Assembly (NCBI GenBank): GCA_023247935.1
Contig: JAHFFM010000007.1
Coordinates: 1 to 20,691, forward strand
Direction of reading: 5' to 3'
Source of the DNA: Candidatus Omnitrophota bacterium
GTDB lineage: Bacteria > Omnitrophota > Gorgyraeia > 2-02-FULL-51-18
Length of the DNA stretch: 20,691 nucleotides
Under the pieces are notes generated by a model. It worked only from the letters and a program-made list of their open reading frames with translations. It did no database searches and was not told the origin of the DNA. Positions within the stretch are counted from its first letter, which is position 1, and the number at the start of each line of letters is the position of its first letter. A program made the position numbers and the translations under genes. This document shows, in pieces, positions 13,496 through 20,691 of this stretch.

Positions 13496-13868
13496 AAAAA
13501 GAAAGCCCTTGTTCTCTGGCCGCGTCGGCAAACGCCTTGATCCGGCCGTGATACAAATAACCCCCGCGGTCAAAAACTACTTTCTTAATTCCCTTTGCTA
13601 ACGCGAGCTGCGCTGCGAATTTACCGAATTTAACGGCCGCCTCCACGTTTCCCGCGGATTTTAAACCAGCTGTCTTAGAAAATTCCTCCGCCTTGGAGGA
13701 TACCCCTATCAGCGTTTTCTTTTCAAAATCATCGATAAACTGGGCTTCCATATGCTTCAAGCTTGGGGACAAGCAAAGTCTAGGCCTCTCGGAAGTGCCG
13801 ATCACGCGCTTACGAATGCGATAATGGCGGACAATACGGTTGGATTTAGATTTGATCTTTTGTTTCAT
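13494..13868 (-). CDS. rplR: Large-subunit ribosomal protein L18 (uL18)
   Basis: A 124-residue 5S rRNA-binding protein. RIRKRVIGTSERPRLCLSPS (17-36), HMEAQFIDDF, and the terminal KKVVFDRGGYLYHGRIKAFADAAREQGLSF (in pieces) are typical. Its ATG overlaps the rplF stop by one base. It forms the central protuberance with L5. Confidence 0.97.
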   Translation of the reverse strand: MKQKIKSKSNRIVRHYRIRKRVIGTSERPRLCLSPSLKHMEAQFIDDFEKKTLIGVSSKAEEFSKTAGLKSAGNVEAAVKFGKFAAQLALAKGIKKVVFDRGGYLYHGRIKAFADAAREQGLSF

Positions 13869-14407
13869 TATTTGGTTACCGTCTTTCCGGCCTTACGGCG
13901 CACCACTTCACCGGCATAACGAACACCTTTACCCTTGTAAGGTTCGGCTTCGTAAACTTTTCTGATTTTGGCGGCAAAATGTCCAACTTTCACTTTATCA
14001 ATTCCTTTGATAATGACGATCGTAGGCTTCGGTGTTTCCGCGGTTAAACCTTCCGGAATATCAAAAATCACCGGGTGCGTAAAACCAAGCGCAAGATTCA
14101 ATTGCTTCCCCTGAATCGCGGCTTTAAAACCAACGCCTTCAATTTGCAATTCTTTGACAAATCCATCCGTCACACCCTTAATCATGTTCGCGATAACACT
14201 GCGGGAAGTGCCGTGAAGGGCTTTATCCATAATCATGTCCGACTGCCGCTCCAGAATAAGGTGATTCTCTTTAACCGTACCCTTGATTCTGGGGCTCATT
14301 GAAAATGAAAACTTCCCTTTAGGGCCTTCAATATTTACGAGACTCTGGTTCACCGCCAGTTTTACGCCTTTTGGAATTTCAACGGGTTTTTGTCCGACTC
14401 GTGACAT
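13868..14407 (-). CDS. rplF: Large-subunit ribosomal protein L6 (uL6)
   Basis: A 179-residue protein of normal length. MSRVGQKPVEIPKGVKL starts it, LQIEGVGFKAAIQGKQLNL lies at 86-104, and the C-terminal EPYKGKGVRYAGEVVRRKAG is the family signature. It sits near the GTPase-associated region of the 50S subunit. The start lies 3 bases past the rpsH stop. Confidence 0.97.
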   Translation of the reverse strand: MSRVGQKPVEIPKGVKLAVNQSLVNIEGPKGKFSFSMSPRIKGTVKENHLILERQSDMIMDKALHGTSRSVIANMIKGVTDGFVKELQIEGVGFKAAIQGKQLNLALGFTHPVIFDIPEGLTAETPKPTIVIIKGIDKVKVGHFAAKIRKVYEAEPYKGKGVRYAGEVVRRKAGKTVTK

Positions 14408-14410
14408 AGC

Positions 14411-14809
14411 TCACCAAACCTTGCAAATAAGTTCGCCGCCAACCGAACGCTTTTTAGCGTCGTCGCCGGTCAAAATACCAGCAGGCGTGGATAATACACA
14501 AATTCCTAACCCCGAAAGCACCGTTGGAATCGCATCTTTCTTGGTGTACCTGCGAAGTCCGGGACGGGAAACCCGCACAATTTTTGAAATTTTACGGGTT
14601 TGCTCCCCGGTTTTTTTCAAATAAACACGAATCAGGCTCTGCTTTTTGTCCTCAATTTTCCGGTAATCATGGACAAATCTTTCCCGGCGTAAAATCTTTA
14701 AAATTTCCTCGATTAAGTTGGACGCTTTAATGTCCACACGTTCTTTTTGAGCGCGGCTCGCATTGCGAATGCATGTAAGCGCATCACCTATTGGATCAGT
14801 CAACGACAT
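14411..14809 (-). CDS. rpsH: Small-subunit ribosomal protein S8 (uS8)
   Basis: A 132-residue 16S-binding assembly protein. It starts MSLTDPIGDALTCIRNASRA. The C-terminal half shows the family motif TKKDAIPTVLSGLGICVLST and ends GGELICKVW. In E. coli S8 represses translation of the spc operon by binding near the start of rplE; I could not confirm such a site here. Confidence 0.97.
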   Translation of the reverse strand: MSLTDPIGDALTCIRNASRAQKERVDIKASNLIEEILKILRRERFVHDYRKIEDKKQSLIRVYLKKTGEQTRKISKIVRVSRPGLRRYTKKDAIPTVLSGLGICVLSTPAGILTGDDAKKRSVGGELICKVW

Positions 14810-14827
14810 CGAACAATTTCCTTTCTT

Positions 14828-15013
14828 TTACCAGCTTGCCTTCAAAAGGCCTGGAATTTCGCCTTTAGAAGCTAATTCACGAAGACAAATCCGGCACAAT
14901 TTAAATTTACGATAATACCCGCGAGTCCGTCCGCATTGCTGGCAACGGTTGTATGCCTGCGTTTTAAACTTGGGCGGTCTTTGTTGCTTTAACATTAATG
15001 AAAGTTTTGCCAT
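14828..15013 (-). CDS. rpsN: Small-subunit ribosomal protein S14, zinc type (uS14)
   Basis: A 61-residue short form with a zinc ribbon formed by two CxxC pairs: CQQC (24-27) and CRIC (40-43). The long zinc-free S14 paralogue of enterobacteria (about 101 residues) is not what is seen. It lies between rplE and rpsH, the standard spc position. Confidence 0.96.
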   Translation of the reverse strand: MAKLSLMLKQQRPPKFKTQAYNRCQQCGRTRGYYRKFKLCRICLRELASKGEIPGLLKASW

Positions 15014-15020
15014 TTTTTTC

Positions 15021-15641
15021 TTATGCTCCCACAGGCTGCGTGGCAGCCTTTTGTGTCTGAGGTTTCTCAGTTTTTTGACGGAACGGCATTCCGAATAAGG
15101 TCAAAAGCTCGTAAGATTCTTCACGCGAGCCTGAATTCTCAATCACGATAGTGATATCCATTCCCTGAGGCCTTGTAATTTTATCTGAATCAATTTCCGG
15201 AAAAATATTCTGCTCATTGAGACCAAAACTGAAATTACCCGCTTCGTCAAAACCCCTGGAATTAATTCCGCGAAAATCGTGGACACGCGGCAAAGCCACA
15301 CGCAAAAGACGCTCCAAGAACTCATACATGACGCGCTTACGGAGTGTCACACGGCAACCCACGGCCGAATTTTCACGAATTTTAAAATTAGAGATAGCTT
15401 TTTTGGCTCGAGTGATAACCGCTTTTTGACCTGTAATTGTGGTTAAATCATTCTGGGCCGCTTCCACAATTTTAACATCTTCAGCTCCCTTACCTACACC
15501 CATATTCACAACGACTTTGACGATTTGAGGCACTTGAAGCCTGTTTTTGTAATTAAATTTTTTAATCATTTGAGGGGCGACATGCTTCTCATAGAGCTCC
15601 TGCAGATTCGGCGATTTGACAACGGCTTGTTTTTTTGTCAT
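15021..15641 (-). CDS. rplE: Large-subunit ribosomal protein L5 (uL5) with C-terminal tail
   Basis: A 206-residue 5S rRNA-binding protein; E. coli L5 has 179. The family segments VVVNMGVGKG (43-52), GQKAVITRAKKAISNFKIRE (71-90), LPRVHDFRGI and FSFGLNEQNIFPEID are intact. After FGMPFRQ an extra tail rich in Gln/Lys/Thr/Ala runs to residue 206. The ATG overlaps the rplX stop by 4 bases (ATGA), so the two are translationally coupled. Confidence 0.97.
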   Translation of the reverse strand: MTKKQAVVKSPNLQELYEKHVAPQMIKKFNYKNRLQVPQIVKVVVNMGVGKGAEDVKIVEAAQNDLTTITGQKAVITRAKKAISNFKIRENSAVGCRVTLRKRVMYEFLERLLRVALPRVHDFRGINSRGFDEAGNFSFGLNEQNIFPEIDSDKITRPQGMDITIVIENSGSREESYELLTLFGMPFRQKTEKPQTQKAATQPVGA

Positions 15642-15958
15642 GACGCGATCACCGCCTTGGATTTCGCAGCCGCTCGCTGCTTTGAACCGTCATCCGCGAC
15701 CAATGTTTTGATTCTTGTCGGCTTTGAAGAGACAGGATCCAGCAAGGTTAAATTGGACAAATGAATGGTTAATTCTTTTTCCACAACCGCGCCGTTTGGA
15801 TTTTGCTGACTTTTTCTCACGTGTTTTTTCGCCATGTTCACGCCTTCCACCAACGCACGGCCGGTATCCGGATAAACATGGATCACTTTGCCGGTTTTGC
15901 CGCGGTCTTTCCCGCTTAATACTTTTACTTTGTCGCCTCTACGAATACGTAAACTCAT
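15638..15958 (-). CDS. rplX: Large-subunit ribosomal protein L24 (uL24)
   Basis: A 106-residue protein initiating 50S assembly. The KOW motif IRRGDKVKVLSGKDRGKTGK covers 4-23, and VEGVNMAKKHVRKSQQNPNG follows at 38-57. The C-terminal part is Lys/Ala-rich. It starts immediately after the rplN stop with no spacer. Confidence 0.97.
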   Translation of the reverse strand: MSLRIRRGDKVKVLSGKDRGKTGKVIHVYPDTGRALVEGVNMAKKHVRKSQQNPNGAVVEKELTIHLSNLTLLDPVSSKPTRIKTLVADDGSKQRAAAKSKAVIAS

Positions 15959-16327
15959 TTAAATAACCTCCGGCGCGAGAGAAATAATTTTCATAAATCC
16001 TTTATCGCGCAATTCACGGGGCACAGGCCCGAAGATGCGTGTGCCTTTTGGATTTTTCTGGGTATCAATAATCACAAGAGCATTGGAATCAAAGCGAATC
16101 GTGGTGCCATCCGGCCGGCGGATTTTATTTTTTGTACGCACAACAACCGCTTTAACGACTTCTCCCTGCTTGATGGAAGCATCGGGCGAAGCTTCTTTTA
16201 CGTTTGCACTTATAATGTCGCCTACTTCAGCAATCAATCTGCCGGAGCGGCCGATAACGCCGATACACGATGCTTTTTTAGCACCCGTGTTATCCGCTAC
16301 ATCTAAAAGAGTTCTCATCCGAATCAT
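15959..16327 (-). CDS. rplN: Large-subunit ribosomal protein L14 (uL14)
   Basis: A 122-residue protein at the 30S-50S interface. MIRMRTLLDVADNTGAKKAS starts it, and GDIISANVKEASPD, RPDGTTIRFDSNALVIID and IFGPVPRELRDKGFMKIISL follow the family closely. The start lies 3 bases after the rpsQ stop. Confidence 0.97.
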   Translation of the reverse strand: MIRMRTLLDVADNTGAKKASCIGVIGRSGRLIAEVGDIISANVKEASPDASIKQGEVVKAVVVRTKNKIRRPDGTTIRFDSNALVIIDTQKNPKGTRIFGPVPRELRDKGFMKIISLAPEVI

Positions 16328-16330
16328 AAA

Positions 16331-16648
16331 TTATTCCTTAATATCCTCTGAGGCCTGGCGCTTTTTCTTGGTTTTGCCAGCGCCCTTCTCGATAATCTCC
16401 ACAAGTCTCCAACGTTTGTCTTTGGAAATGGGCCGTGTTTCCTGGATCAGAACGCGGTCACCAGCCTTTGCCTCGTTTTTCTCATCATGAGCTTTAAATT
16501 TATTCGCTTTTTCAATAACCTTTCCGTAAAGCGGGTGAAGCGCTTTCCGCCGAACCTGCACGACGATTGTTTTTTGCATTTTGTCACTGACCACGACGCC
16601 AATGCGTTTTTTGCGAAAATTATTTCTTGTTGCTGTTTCTGTCGGCAT
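16331..16648 (-). CDS. rpsQ: Small-subunit ribosomal protein S17 (uS17)
   Basis: A 105-residue OB-fold 16S-binding protein. RIGVVVSDKMQKTIVVQVRR (15-34), the HDEKNEAKAGDRVLIQETRP stretch and KRWRLVEII are family features. E. coli S17 has 84 residues. Short extra arms are present at the N-terminus and as a Lys-rich C-terminus (KGAGKTKKKRQASEDIKE). The ATG overlaps the end of rpmC by 29 bases, a long overlap for this array, with a weak AAGAG-type site ahead of it. Confidence 0.95.
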   Translation of the reverse strand: MPTETATRNNFRKKRIGVVVSDKMQKTIVVQVRRKALHPLYGKVIEKANKFKAHDEKNEAKAGDRVLIQETRPISKDKRWRLVEIIEKGAGKTKKKRQASEDIKE

Positions 16649-16838
16649 TTTTCTCTTTCTCGATAGTATTCAGTTGAGCGATTTGAAAACGTGTTGCTCT
16701 GAACAAATGCGGCTTGTCCAGCTGCCCCGTCACTTTTTTATGACGAAGCTCGCCCAGTTCTTTCTCAAGATTTTTTCTTTTAACAATGATTTCATCCAAA
16801 CTTAAATTTCTAATTTCGTTCGCTTTTGTCTTTGCCAT
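16620..16838 (-). CDS. rpmC: Large-subunit ribosomal protein L29 (uL29)
   Basis: A 72-residue two-helix protein at the peptide exit tunnel, where it helps dock SRP and trigger factor. EIRNLSLDEIIVKRKNLEKE at 8-27 and TGQLDKPHLFRATRFQIAQL (37-56) are typical. It starts 1 base after the rplP stop, and its end overlaps rpsQ by 29 bases. Confidence 0.96.
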   Translation of the reverse strand: MAKTKANEIRNLSLDEIIVKRKNLEKELGELRHKKVTGQLDKPHLFRATRFQIAQLNTIEKEKNADRNSNKK

Positions 16839-16839
16839 T

Positions 16840-17256
16840 TTAATTGCCCTTACGCGAAATAAAACGAGTGCGAATAGGTAGCTTAGAAGCGGCCAGCCTC
16901 ATGGATTCACGGGCCAGCGTTTCCGGCAGTCCTTCCACTTCAAATAAAATCTTACCCCTTTTCACGACGCAAACCCAAGATTCTACCATACCTTTGCCTT
17001 TTCCCATACGGGTTTCGGCGGGTTTTTTGGTGATAGGCTTATCGGGATAAGCGCGAATAAAAACTTTTCCGAGCTTGACGTTTCTGGCAATGGCTACACG
17101 AGCAGCTTCAATCTGAATATTAGTAACCCAAGCATTTTCAAGAGCTTGAAGACCATACTCTCCATATGAAAGGGTGGATCCGCGTTGTGCGCTTCCCTTT
17201 CGACGACCTCTTTGTGTTTTACGGTATTTAACCCGTTTAGGCATCAGGAGTGACAT
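16840..17256 (-). CDS. rplP: Large-subunit ribosomal protein L16 (uL16)
   Basis: A 138-residue protein near the A-site tRNA elbow and peptidyl transferase centre. MPKRVKYRKTQRGRRKG (5-21), GEYGLQALENAWVTNIQIEA and the KPAETRMGKGKGMVESWVCV block (78-97) are intact. Two starts are possible: ATG 17256 (MSLLMPKR) and ATG 17244 (MPKR, the more usual N-terminus). GGAG at 17267-17264 stands 7 bases before the first, and nothing precedes the second, so I keep 17256. It overlaps rpsC by 20 bases. Confidence 0.96.
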   Translation of the reverse strand: MSLLMPKRVKYRKTQRGRRKGSAQRGSTLSYGEYGLQALENAWVTNIQIEAARVAIARNVKLGKVFIRAYPDKPITKKPAETRMGKGKGMVESWVCVVKRGKILFEVEGLPETLARESMRLAASKLPIRTRFISRKGN

Positions 17257-17965
17257 TGAGATTCTCCATTGATTTGTCTCCGGGCACGGCCTGGATCAAT
17301 TCATCTTTCTTAACATTCTTGTCGTTGTTTAAACCTTTGATAACATCACCTTTATAAACCAAAACTTTTACGCCAATTTTTCCATAAGTCGTATTGGACT
17401 CCGCAAAACCATAATCAATATCCGCGCGAAGCGTATGAAGAGGCACCGTACCTTCGAGGTAACCTTCACCGCGGGCAATTTCAGAACCGGCCAAACGGCC
17501 TTTGGTTTGAATTTTGATACCTTTGGCTCCACTGTCAAAAGCTTGTTGAATCGCTTTTTTCATTGCGCGTCTAAAGGCAATACGCTTTTCCAATTGCAAA
17601 GCAATGTTTTCGGCAATCAACTGGGCATTAATCGAAGGATTTTTGATTTCCACGATATTGATATGAACTTCTTTATTGCCCGTCATCCCCTGCAAATCTT
17701 CTCTCAAGCGGTCAATGTCAGCGCCTTTACGTCCGATAATCACACCGGGACGGGCCGTATGAATAAATACGCGAATCTTATCACTGGCGCGTTCCACATC
17801 GACTTGAGCGATCGCCGCCTGCGCGAAAGTTTTTTGAACGTGTTTTCTAATCTTAAGATCTTCATGTAAAAATTTAGCAAAATCCTGCTTGCGAGCATAC
17901 CAACGAGAGCTCCAAGTTTTGAGATAGCCTAAGCGAAAACTGATTGGATGTACTTTTTGGCCCAT
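17237..17965 (-). CDS. rpsC: Small-subunit ribosomal protein S3 (uS3)
   Basis: A 242-residue 30S head protein lining the mRNA entry site. MGQKVHPISFRLGYLKTWSS starts it. The KH domain GxxG is in ARPGVIIGRKGADIDRLRED (71-90), and the C-terminal domain has KGIKIQTKGRLAGSEIARGE and LRADIDYGFAESNTTYGKIG. A Lys/Asn-rich tail follows KGDVIKG. The start lies 4 bases after the rplV stop. Confidence 0.97.
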   Translation of the reverse strand: MGQKVHPISFRLGYLKTWSSRWYARKQDFAKFLHEDLKIRKHVQKTFAQAAIAQVDVERASDKIRVFIHTARPGVIIGRKGADIDRLREDLQGMTGNKEVHINIVEIKNPSINAQLIAENIALQLEKRIAFRRAMKKAIQQAFDSGAKGIKIQTKGRLAGSEIARGEGYLEGTVPLHTLRADIDYGFAESNTTYGKIGVKVLVYKGDVIKGLNNDKNVKKDELIQAVPGDKSMENLNVTPDA

Positions 17966-17969
17966 ACTT

Positions 17970-18431
17970 TTATTTAGCTCCCACCAATTTTTTATTTGTG
18001 CTTTTCACGTTTTTCGCAGCTTTTTTTACGGGAGCGGCCGGCGCTTCCGTTTTTTTTGCGGTCTTCGGTTGCGGTTTTGCCGGAACGGCAACACCCTGCT
18101 TCAAAAGATCCAACTCCAGCTGAATATGACTTGTTCTCTTCTTAATCCGGTTAGCGCGGCCCATTGTCGCGGCTCGAAAACGCTTCATGGAAGGTCCGCC
18201 GTCGGCAAGAATCTTTGAAACCATTAAATCCGTAGCCGCGATATTCATATTTTTTTGGGCGGCGTCAATCGCTTGATCCAATAATTTTCTGACAATCCCG
18301 CTCGCTCTGCGCGGAGATCCGTTTAAGATCGCGTGCGCTTGAGGCACGGATTTTTTACGAATGAGGTCAATGACGTACCTCACTTTCCTCGGGGCAATTC
18401 TGGTAAAACTGACAGACGCTTTAGAAATCAT
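17970..18431 (-). CDS. rplV: Large-subunit ribosomal protein L22 (uL22) with C-terminal tail
   Basis: A 153-residue protein; E. coli L22 has 110. The core (1-112) carries RIAPRKVRYVIDLIRKK (11-27), the exit-tunnel hairpin SKILADGGPSMKRFRAATMG (72-91) and the ending KKRTSHIQLEL. From residue 113 a Pro/Ala/Lys tail (VAVPAKPQPKTAKKTEAPAA and on) is added. A tail here would lie on the 50S surface rather than in the tunnel; this is inferred from the family fold. Confidence 0.97.
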   Translation of the reverse strand: MISKASVSFTRIAPRKVRYVIDLIRKKSVPQAHAILNGSPRRASGIVRKLLDQAIDAAQKNMNIAATDLMVSKILADGGPSMKRFRAATMGRANRIKKRTSHIQLELDLLKQGVAVPAKPQPKTAKKTEAPAAPVKKAAKNVKSTNKKLVGAK

Positions 18432-18444
18432 CGTATAATCCTGA

Positions 18445-18729
<285 letters not shown>

Positions 18730-19563
18730 TTATCGCGGTCTCCCTGTTACGATATATTTTGAAGTCTGTTTCTTTTTGCGGCGCGTCTTCAGACCCTTGG
18801 CCAATACACCGCTTCTTGAAGTGGGGTGACGTCCGCCCGAGGAACGTCCTTCGCCACCACCCATCGGATGATCCACAGGGTTTTTTGCAACGGCGCGGGA
18901 AGTTGGTCTATGTCCTAGCCAACGGTTACGTCCTGCTTTACCAATAGAAATATTTTCATGTTCAATGTTGCCGATTTGGCCAATCGTCGCGTAGCAATCC
19001 GCAAGCACTTTACGCACTTCGCCGGAAGGAAGTTTTATACTCACATATTCCCCTTCTTTAGCCATTAAAATCGCGTATCCACCCGCACTGCGAACCATTT
19101 GTCCGCCACGGCCGATAAAAAGTTCAATGTTGTGAATTTGAGCGCCTAAAGGAACTTCGCGGAGCGGAAGCGCGTTTCCGGACTGAATTTCAGAACCCGG
19201 GCCGCTCATAATGGTCATTCCGATAACTAAATCAACCGTCGCTAAAATGTAGCGTCTTTCTTTATCGGCATACTCAACCAATCCCAAGCGTGCGCTTCTA
19301 TTTGGATCATATTCAATTGCGATAACCTTGCCTTCGATTCCCCGCTTGTCGCGCTTAAAATCAATGATGCGATAAAGCTGCTTATGCCCGCCGCCGATTC
19401 CGCGAGACGTGACGCGCCCATAAACATTGCGGCCGCCGGACTTTCTTAAATCTTCAACAAGTTTTTTCTCAGGCCTTTTATGTTTGGGAGACAGTTCAGC
19501 AAAATCTGAAATCTGTGTCCATCTGAGCGAAGGTGTTCTTGGTCTAAAACTTCTTATTCCCAT
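18730..19563 (-). CDS. rplB: Large-subunit ribosomal protein L2 (uL2)
   Basis: A 277-residue protein required for subunit joining and the peptidyl transferase centre. GGRNVYGRVTSRGIGGGHKQ (43-62), SGNALPLREVPLGAQIHNIE and RKVLADCYATIGQIGNIEH are typical. In the catalytic-loop region the sequence is NPVDHPMGGGEGRSSGGRHP. The histidine equivalent to E. coli His229 is kept, while the second His of HPH is Met. The end is Lys/Arg-rich (TRRKKKQTSKYIVTGRPR). Confidence 0.97.
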   Translation of the reverse strand: MGIRSFRPRTPSLRWTQISDFAELSPKHKRPEKKLVEDLRKSGGRNVYGRVTSRGIGGGHKQLYRIIDFKRDKRGIEGKVIAIEYDPNRSARLGLVEYADKERRYILATVDLVIGMTIMSGPGSEIQSGNALPLREVPLGAQIHNIELFIGRGGQMVRSAGGYAILMAKEGEYVSIKLPSGEVRKVLADCYATIGQIGNIEHENISIGKAGRNRWLGHRPTSRAVAKNPVDHPMGGGEGRSSGGRHPTSRSGVLAKGLKTRRKKKQTSKYIVTGRPR

Positions 19564-19572
19564 TTTTTATCC

Positions 19573-19851
19573 TTATGCCAAATCAATTTTTTGGCCGTCT
19601 TTTAAAGTGACGACAGCCTTTTTCCAGTCGGGAGTTTTTCCCGCCTGTGTGCGCAGTCTTTTTAATTTACCGGGCATTACGGAGGTGTTCACGTCTTGAA
19701 CTTTGACTTTGTACAACTCTTCCACGGCTTTCCGGATTTCAATTTTATTTGCGTCGCGCTTCACAGCAAAAAAATACTTATTGTCTTCGGCTTCCACAGC
19801 GCCTTTTTCTGTGCGCAAAAGCGCGCGAATCACATCATATGAATTCGTCAT
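19573..19851 (-). CDS. rplW: Large-subunit ribosomal protein L23 (uL23)
   Basis: A 92-residue protein at the exit tunnel, docking site for trigger factor and SRP. YFFAVKRDANKIEIRKAVEE (26-45), VKVQDVNTSVMPGKLKR and the C-terminal KKAVVTLKDGQKIDL are family features. The ATG overlaps the rplD stop by 4 bases (ATGA). Confidence 0.96.
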   Translation of the reverse strand: MTNSYDVIRALLRTEKGAVEAEDNKYFFAVKRDANKIEIRKAVEELYKVKVQDVNTSVMPGKLKRLRTQAGKTPDWKKAVVTLKDGQKIDLA

Positions 19852-20576
19852 GACTTCAACCTTTTAAGTAATCCGGAATAAGCGCTTTGCGTCATTAAAC
19901 ATTCTTTATGAGAAACCACGTCAAGAGCATTAACCTCTTCAGCGGTTTTAAGAGAAACGCCTGGAATATTCCTTGATGCCAGCGTTAAATTGTCCGTTTT
20001 CTTATCCACCAGCAACAATGGTTTCTCGGTTTTAAATACACCTAAGATTTTTACCATCCGTTTTGTCTTGGGCTCATTCAAGCTTAATTCTTTTAAAATA
20101 ATCAATTTGCCATTTAAAACGATGGATTTAACCCCTTCAACAACCGCTCTACGACGAAGCTGTTGTGGAATTGTGTATGAATAATCACGAGGCTGAGGAC
20201 CAAAAGTGACTCCGCCACCCCTCCACAAAGGAGAACGAATCGAAGCGTGACGAGCGCGACCGGTCCCCTTTTGCTTCCAAGGTTTTTTTCCGCCGCCTGA
20301 AACCGCGCCGCGATCCTTAGTTGAAGCCGTTCCCTCACGCTGTCCGGCTTGGTACATTACAATAGCCTGGTGAATAACGTCTGTATTCACTTGACCTTCA
20401 TGAAACAAAGGATCAAGAGTCAGGGTATCCACGGATTTTCCGTTTAAATCATAAACGGGAAGCGTGCTACCTGTGGCTTTTTTGGTCTCAGCTTTAACGA
20501 CTGCTTTTTTAACTGTCTTTTTAGGAGTCGTTTTCTTAACGCGATGTGCTACAGCTTTCTTACGACGCTCTGGCAT
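19848..20576 (-). CDS. rplD: Large-subunit ribosomal protein L4 (uL4) with N-terminal extension
   Basis: A 242-residue protein; E. coli L4 has 201. Residues 1-37 are an added Lys/Ala/Thr-rich arm, after which the family starts at LPVYDLNGKSVDTLTLDP. The tunnel-loop motif STKDRGAVSGGGKKPWKQKG (85-104) and the TGRARHASIRSPLWRGGG block follow. In E. coli L4 represses the S10 operon; its leader target lies upstream of this window. The ATG overlaps the upstream stop as TAATG. Confidence 0.96.
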   Translation of the reverse strand: MPERRKKAVAHRVKKTTPKKTVKKAVVKAETKKATGSTLPVYDLNGKSVDTLTLDPLFHEGQVNTDVIHQAIVMYQAGQREGTASTKDRGAVSGGGKKPWKQKGTGRARHASIRSPLWRGGGVTFGPQPRDYSYTIPQQLRRRAVVEGVKSIVLNGKLIILKELSLNEPKTKRMVKILGVFKTEKPLLLVDKKTDNLTLASRNIPGVSLKTAEEVNALDVVSHKECLMTQSAYSGLLKRLKS

Positions 20577-20691
20577 TATTTTTTCTTACCTCCGCCGCCC
20601 GCAGCCGCTTTCTTAGAGGCCTTGAGAGGATCTTTGGAAGCGGAAACCTTGACTGCCGTGATTTGAACGCCCATAGGCTTCTTCAAGGATC
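20576..20691 (-). CDS. rplC: C-terminal end of a ribosomal protein, L3 by position (cut by window edge)
   Basis: Only the last 37 codons are visible, ending in TAA at 20578-20576. The peptide reads SLKKPMGVQITAVKV, then a low-complexity SASKDPLKASKKAAAGGGGK ending in two more lysines. Gene order (directly before rplD) points to L3. The visible residues are equally or more like the end of S10, where LxLPxGVxIxI is conserved. L3 normally shows GxVPGxxGxxV near its end, and the PG is not seen here. The identity is therefore tentative. Its lysine/alanine/glycine tail resembles those on the neighbouring proteins. Confidence 0.5.
   Translation of the reverse strand, partial: SLKKPMGVQITAVKVSASKDPLKASKKAAAGGGGKKK

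Overview
The window holds the bacterial S10-spc-alpha ribosomal protein array and, downstream of it, a short run of metabolic genes. Every gene I can support lies on the minus strand, so transcription runs from position 20691 towards position 1. Bacterial identity is clear from the gene order (SecY, adk, map, infA and rpmJ embedded between ribosomal proteins), a bacterial RNA polymerase alpha subunit with a C-terminal DNA-binding domain, and Shine-Dalgarno sites. The lineage cannot be fixed from sequence alone. An uncultured Gram-negative-type phylum such as Omnitrophota or Elusimicrobiota is my guess, based on dispersed GTCATTGCGA-type repeats, lysine/alanine-rich tails on ribosomal proteins, a missing rpmD, and an isocitrate dehydrogenase of the short IDH3-like type.

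Layout in transcription order. (1) 20691-12432: a cut 3' end (rplC by position), then rplD, rplW, rplB, rpsS, rplV, rpsC, rplP, rpmC, rpsQ, rplN, rplX, rplE, rpsN (zinc type), rpsH, rplF, rplR, rpsE, rplO. There is no rpmD: rplO starts inside rpsE. (2) 12432-6154: secY, adk, map, infA, rpmJ, rpsM, rpsK, rpsD, rpoA, rplQ. Most genes overlap or sit within about 25 bases of each other. The one exception is a 99-base gap between rpsM and rpsK, which contains a palindromic repeat. (3) 6139-2599: an aspartate-type aminotransferase starting only 14 bases after rplQ, an isocitrate dehydrogenase, and lipoyl synthase. (4) 2590-1: an AlaC-like aminotransferase, a family 2 glycosyltransferase, and the start of an exported protein that runs off the left edge.

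The ribosomal block supplies the translation machinery, the core Sec translocon, nucleotide balance (Adk), N-terminal Met removal (Map), initiation (IF-1) and the RNA polymerase alpha subunit. The metabolic tail centres on 2-oxoglutarate: isocitrate dehydrogenase makes it, both aminotransferases use it, and LipA makes the lipoyl cofactor of 2-oxoacid dehydrogenases.

The least ordinary feature is the repeat content. From icd to the left edge, every intergenic space holds a palindrome. Two repeats supply in-frame ATG codons to the next gene (lipA and the glycosyltransferase). A third encodes the last ~32 residues of LipA. At 403-541 a MITE-like element with perfect 18-bp terminal inverted repeats and an 8-bp target duplication sits inside an older 21-bp hairpin. 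Its core is related to the repeat in the rpsM-rpsK gap. I found no CRISPR array, tRNA, rRNA, defence system or other clearly new multi-gene system.
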